Below, piece by piece: positions 62,028 through 64,000 of a stretch of DNA of 64,000 nucleotides. Made by a program: the position numbers and the translations under genes. Numbering within the stretch: position 1 is the stretch's first letter; each line of letters begins with the position of its first letter. Under the pieces are notes generated by a model. It saw only the letters and a list, made by a program, of their open reading frames with translations. It made no database searches and was not told where the DNA came from. The stretch is from Manihot esculenta (taxonomy: Eukaryota > Streptophyta > Magnoliopsida > Malpighiales > Euphorbiaceae), in NCBI RefSeq assembly GCF_001659605.2, contig NC_035161.2, positions 1,054,001 through 1,118,000 on the forward strand, written 5' to 3'.

Positions 62028-62455
62028 ATAAATCTGACCGAACTGAATTAATTTAGAAATTTGATTTGATTTTTTATTATTTTTAATTTTATTCGATTTT
62101 TATTTTAAAAATTTCAATTATTTCGATTCGGTTTGTTTTGATCAGAAAAGAATTGATAAAACTGAACCGATTAATAATAATAATATATTATTTTTGATAA
62201 TATAGAGATATTATATCATAATTAAGATTAAAATATTTTAATTAAATTTTAAAATACTAAAAATAAGGTATAAAAAATAAAAAGTCCAACTGATCAAATA
62301 GAACCGAATCAAACTAAATCAGATCGATTCGATTCAAATCAATTTCTATATAAAATTGGTTCACTTCGATTTTCACATATCAAAATTTCAGTTTTTTATA
62401 TTTGATTTATTCAATTCGATTTGATGTTAAACCGAACCGACCGAAATTTTACTAA
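62028..62455 (+). repeat. Dispersed AT-rich ~430-bp repeat, copy D
   Basis: Starts CTGACCGAACTGAATTAATTT and ends near GTTAAACCGAACCGACCG. It aligns throughout with copy B, including GATTAAAATATTTTAATTAAATTTTA and AAAAAGTCCAACTGATCAAA. It is followed by a stretch resembling part of the 5008-5545 repeat. Confidence 0.6.
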
Positions 62456-63079
62456 TATATAACAATAATATGAATAATTATATTAGTAATACATAAAAAA
62501 TATAATAATAATAAAAATTATCGATATTATTAAAAAAATATTTTAAGCAGCAATATTTATTGTTGCTAATAATTATTTTTATAACAATAAATATAATTTT
62601 ATTGTAAAATATCATGACCACATGCTAGCCTTTTGTTATATATAATAACCTTATTACATGGTTCAGTATCAGTGAACCAATTATTTATCCAAGAGGCATC
62701 ACCGCTAAGGAACCCTTCTATAATATCTTTACTTTCAAATTTAAAACAACCTTGCCATCTCCTAAGGATATTGTCTTTATGGCGATTACATCATTAGGGT
62801 TGCAGCTTGTCCTTTGTACTAAGCTCAAACCTTGATGGATTTTTCTAACTGGTATATTAGAGGCTTTGTTTCAACTTTACTGCTGCATTTTTTTATTTCT
62901 GGTTTAATTTGTCTTTTTTTTTTTGTTATGTTTTGTCTTTTGTATCAAGATTTCTAGATTTTTTTTACTTAGCAAATAAATGTCTATGTTGGAGTTAATC
63001 TTGTTCTTAGTTTGGACTTAATAGCGTGTGTTATGCTAAGTTTTTTTTTATAGATTTTTTAATAATATTATCCTTATAA
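62456..63079. other. Intergenic DNA
   Basis: First a fragment (about 62470-62620) similar to the 5008-5545 AT-rich repeat, then about 450 bp of T-rich sequence with no recognised gene. Confidence 0.4.
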
Positions 63080-63712
63080 ATGGATTATCACCTGTTTTGA
63101 ATTTGGGAGCATCCAACTTCAGATAATCCGTCATTTTCACTTTGCTTCCATCTGATGGGTTGGGTCTAGATGATTGGGTTTCAGGAACCCCTGGTTCTAC
63201 TGGGGGAGGAGGAGGCAGCGCAATATTCTCAGGGTTAGGGTTTGCTGGATTTTGATAGAAAGGTGGATGTGAAAACATGGGATAAGGTGGATATGGGGGT
63301 AGAAGGGAGGATAAGGCATGAATGAAGGATATGGGTTATAACTTGAGAAATCCAACGTGCCTCCCATCGGATATCCCTGTCCCTGTGGATAGGGTTGGTA
63401 TTGGGGTGGATAAGCAAAATCCGAGGCCTGAGCGCCTCCTTGTGATTCTCTCATACCTTCCTCTGACATATTCACACCTAAACTGCCATCCCTCCTCTGA
63501 TCATCTTTTACTGTTTCCCTCACATCCGCCGACATCCTTTCCGGATCGGTTCTCCTCCTGTTTACATCAAAAGACCTTCTAGGGTCCTTTGATGATTCTC
63601 CTCGGCTGGTTCTACTTGATCGTGCTCTTGGCAGAGCAGAGGGTAGGGCATCCATGCCCTCATTCTCAAGTGGAACTCCAGTCAATCTCGCAGATCGATG
63701 AGTGCCTCACAT
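63080..63712 (-). pseudogene. Truncated gag of a third Tekay/Del-like element (G3)
   Basis: Reads from ATG at 63712, with TGA as its second codon, through LTGVPLENEGMDALPSALPRARSSR, like the gag start of G1 and G2. It continues through the Pro/Tyr-rich stretch and SDGSKVKMTDYLKLDAPKFKTGDNPF, where homology stops at about 63080. A frameshift lies near 63290. The rest of gag and all of pol are absent, so the element is truncated at this point. Confidence 0.9.
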
Positions 63713-64000
63713 TCTGATTTCTAAAAAAAACGACATACATCCCATAAACATTAGCATCATATAGTTCATGTGGACACACATGAACCCATATCACATTCAT
63801 ACATATCATTAATGCACATGGATAATATCATGGCATTTCACATCATCAAGACAGGACTCTACATCCTATCCTAGTGGACATGATTTTTCCTATTGTGCTT
63901 GCCTAGCCCGACACGCTAGGTCCGACCATATGAACCTAGGGCTCTGATACCACTCTGTAAGACCCGGAAACCGGACCGTTATCGGTGCTAGGATTCAGAT
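63713..64000 (-). mobile_element. G3 leader, primer site and start of 5' LTR (runs off window)
   Basis: The complement of GCTCTGATACCA at 63941-63952 is the tRNA-Met primer site. The 5' LTR (element sense) ends at 63956. Its + strand sequence TGTAAGACCCGG..CGGTGCTAGGATTCAGAT matches the LTR ends of G1 (TGTAACGACCCC..CGGCGCTAGGATTCAGGT). The leader also matches that of G1 (AACCTAGGGCTCTGATACCA). Confidence 0.88.

Overview
This is plant nuclear DNA from a eudicot. Spliced AT-rich introns, two recognisable plant genes (a heavy-metal-associated isoprenylated plant protein and a NGATHA-type B3 transcription factor), plant chromoviral, copia, CACTA, TRIM, LINE and SINE elements and an AT-rich intergenic background all agree. 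Malpighiales such as cassava or rubber is a guess; nothing in the window proves the species.

Layout. 1-3700: AT-rich, no supportable gene. 3763-4767: three-exon HIPP gene, + strand. 4890-7800: small AT-rich repeats and a degraded chromovirus end (LTR, PPT, chromodomain). 7850-10480: decayed LINE carrying a TRIM with a perfect 5-bp duplication. 11290-17429: decayed Ty1/copia element, - strand, carrying a solo LTR with a perfect 5-bp duplication. 17482-18162: tandem duplication. 18456-43311: a nest. A non-autonomous LTR element (E1, -) was hit in one LTR by a Tekay/Del-like Ty3/gypsy element (G2, +). The 5' LTR of G2 was hit by a related element now reduced to a solo LTR (S1, +), and S1 was hit by another Tekay/Del-like element (G1, -). 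G2, S1 and G1 each have perfect 5-bp target duplications. A small CACTA element with a 3-bp duplication sits in the same E1 LTR. 43428-45737: a second copy of the E1 family (E2, +). 45738-57013: AT-rich intergenic DNA with a dispersed ~430-bp repeat, a very short SINE and microsatellites. 57014-58306: NGATHA-like B3 gene, - strand. 58850-63080: intergenic DNA with two more SINE copies and two more dispersed-repeat copies. 63080-64000: truncated 5' end of another Tekay/Del-like element running off the window.

The two host genes are unrelated to each other; the space between them is almost wholly mobile DNA. All retrotransposon reading frames are broken by stops or shifts. The most interesting signals are (i) a family of ~91-98-bp tRNA-like SINEs in three copies, each with 12-15-bp target duplications and a terminal A run; (ii) arrays of TTCGGC-N-GCCGAA (a GCC-box inside an inverted repeat) in the LTRs of the Tekay/Del-like elements; and (iii) splice-like signals conserved inside those LTRs.
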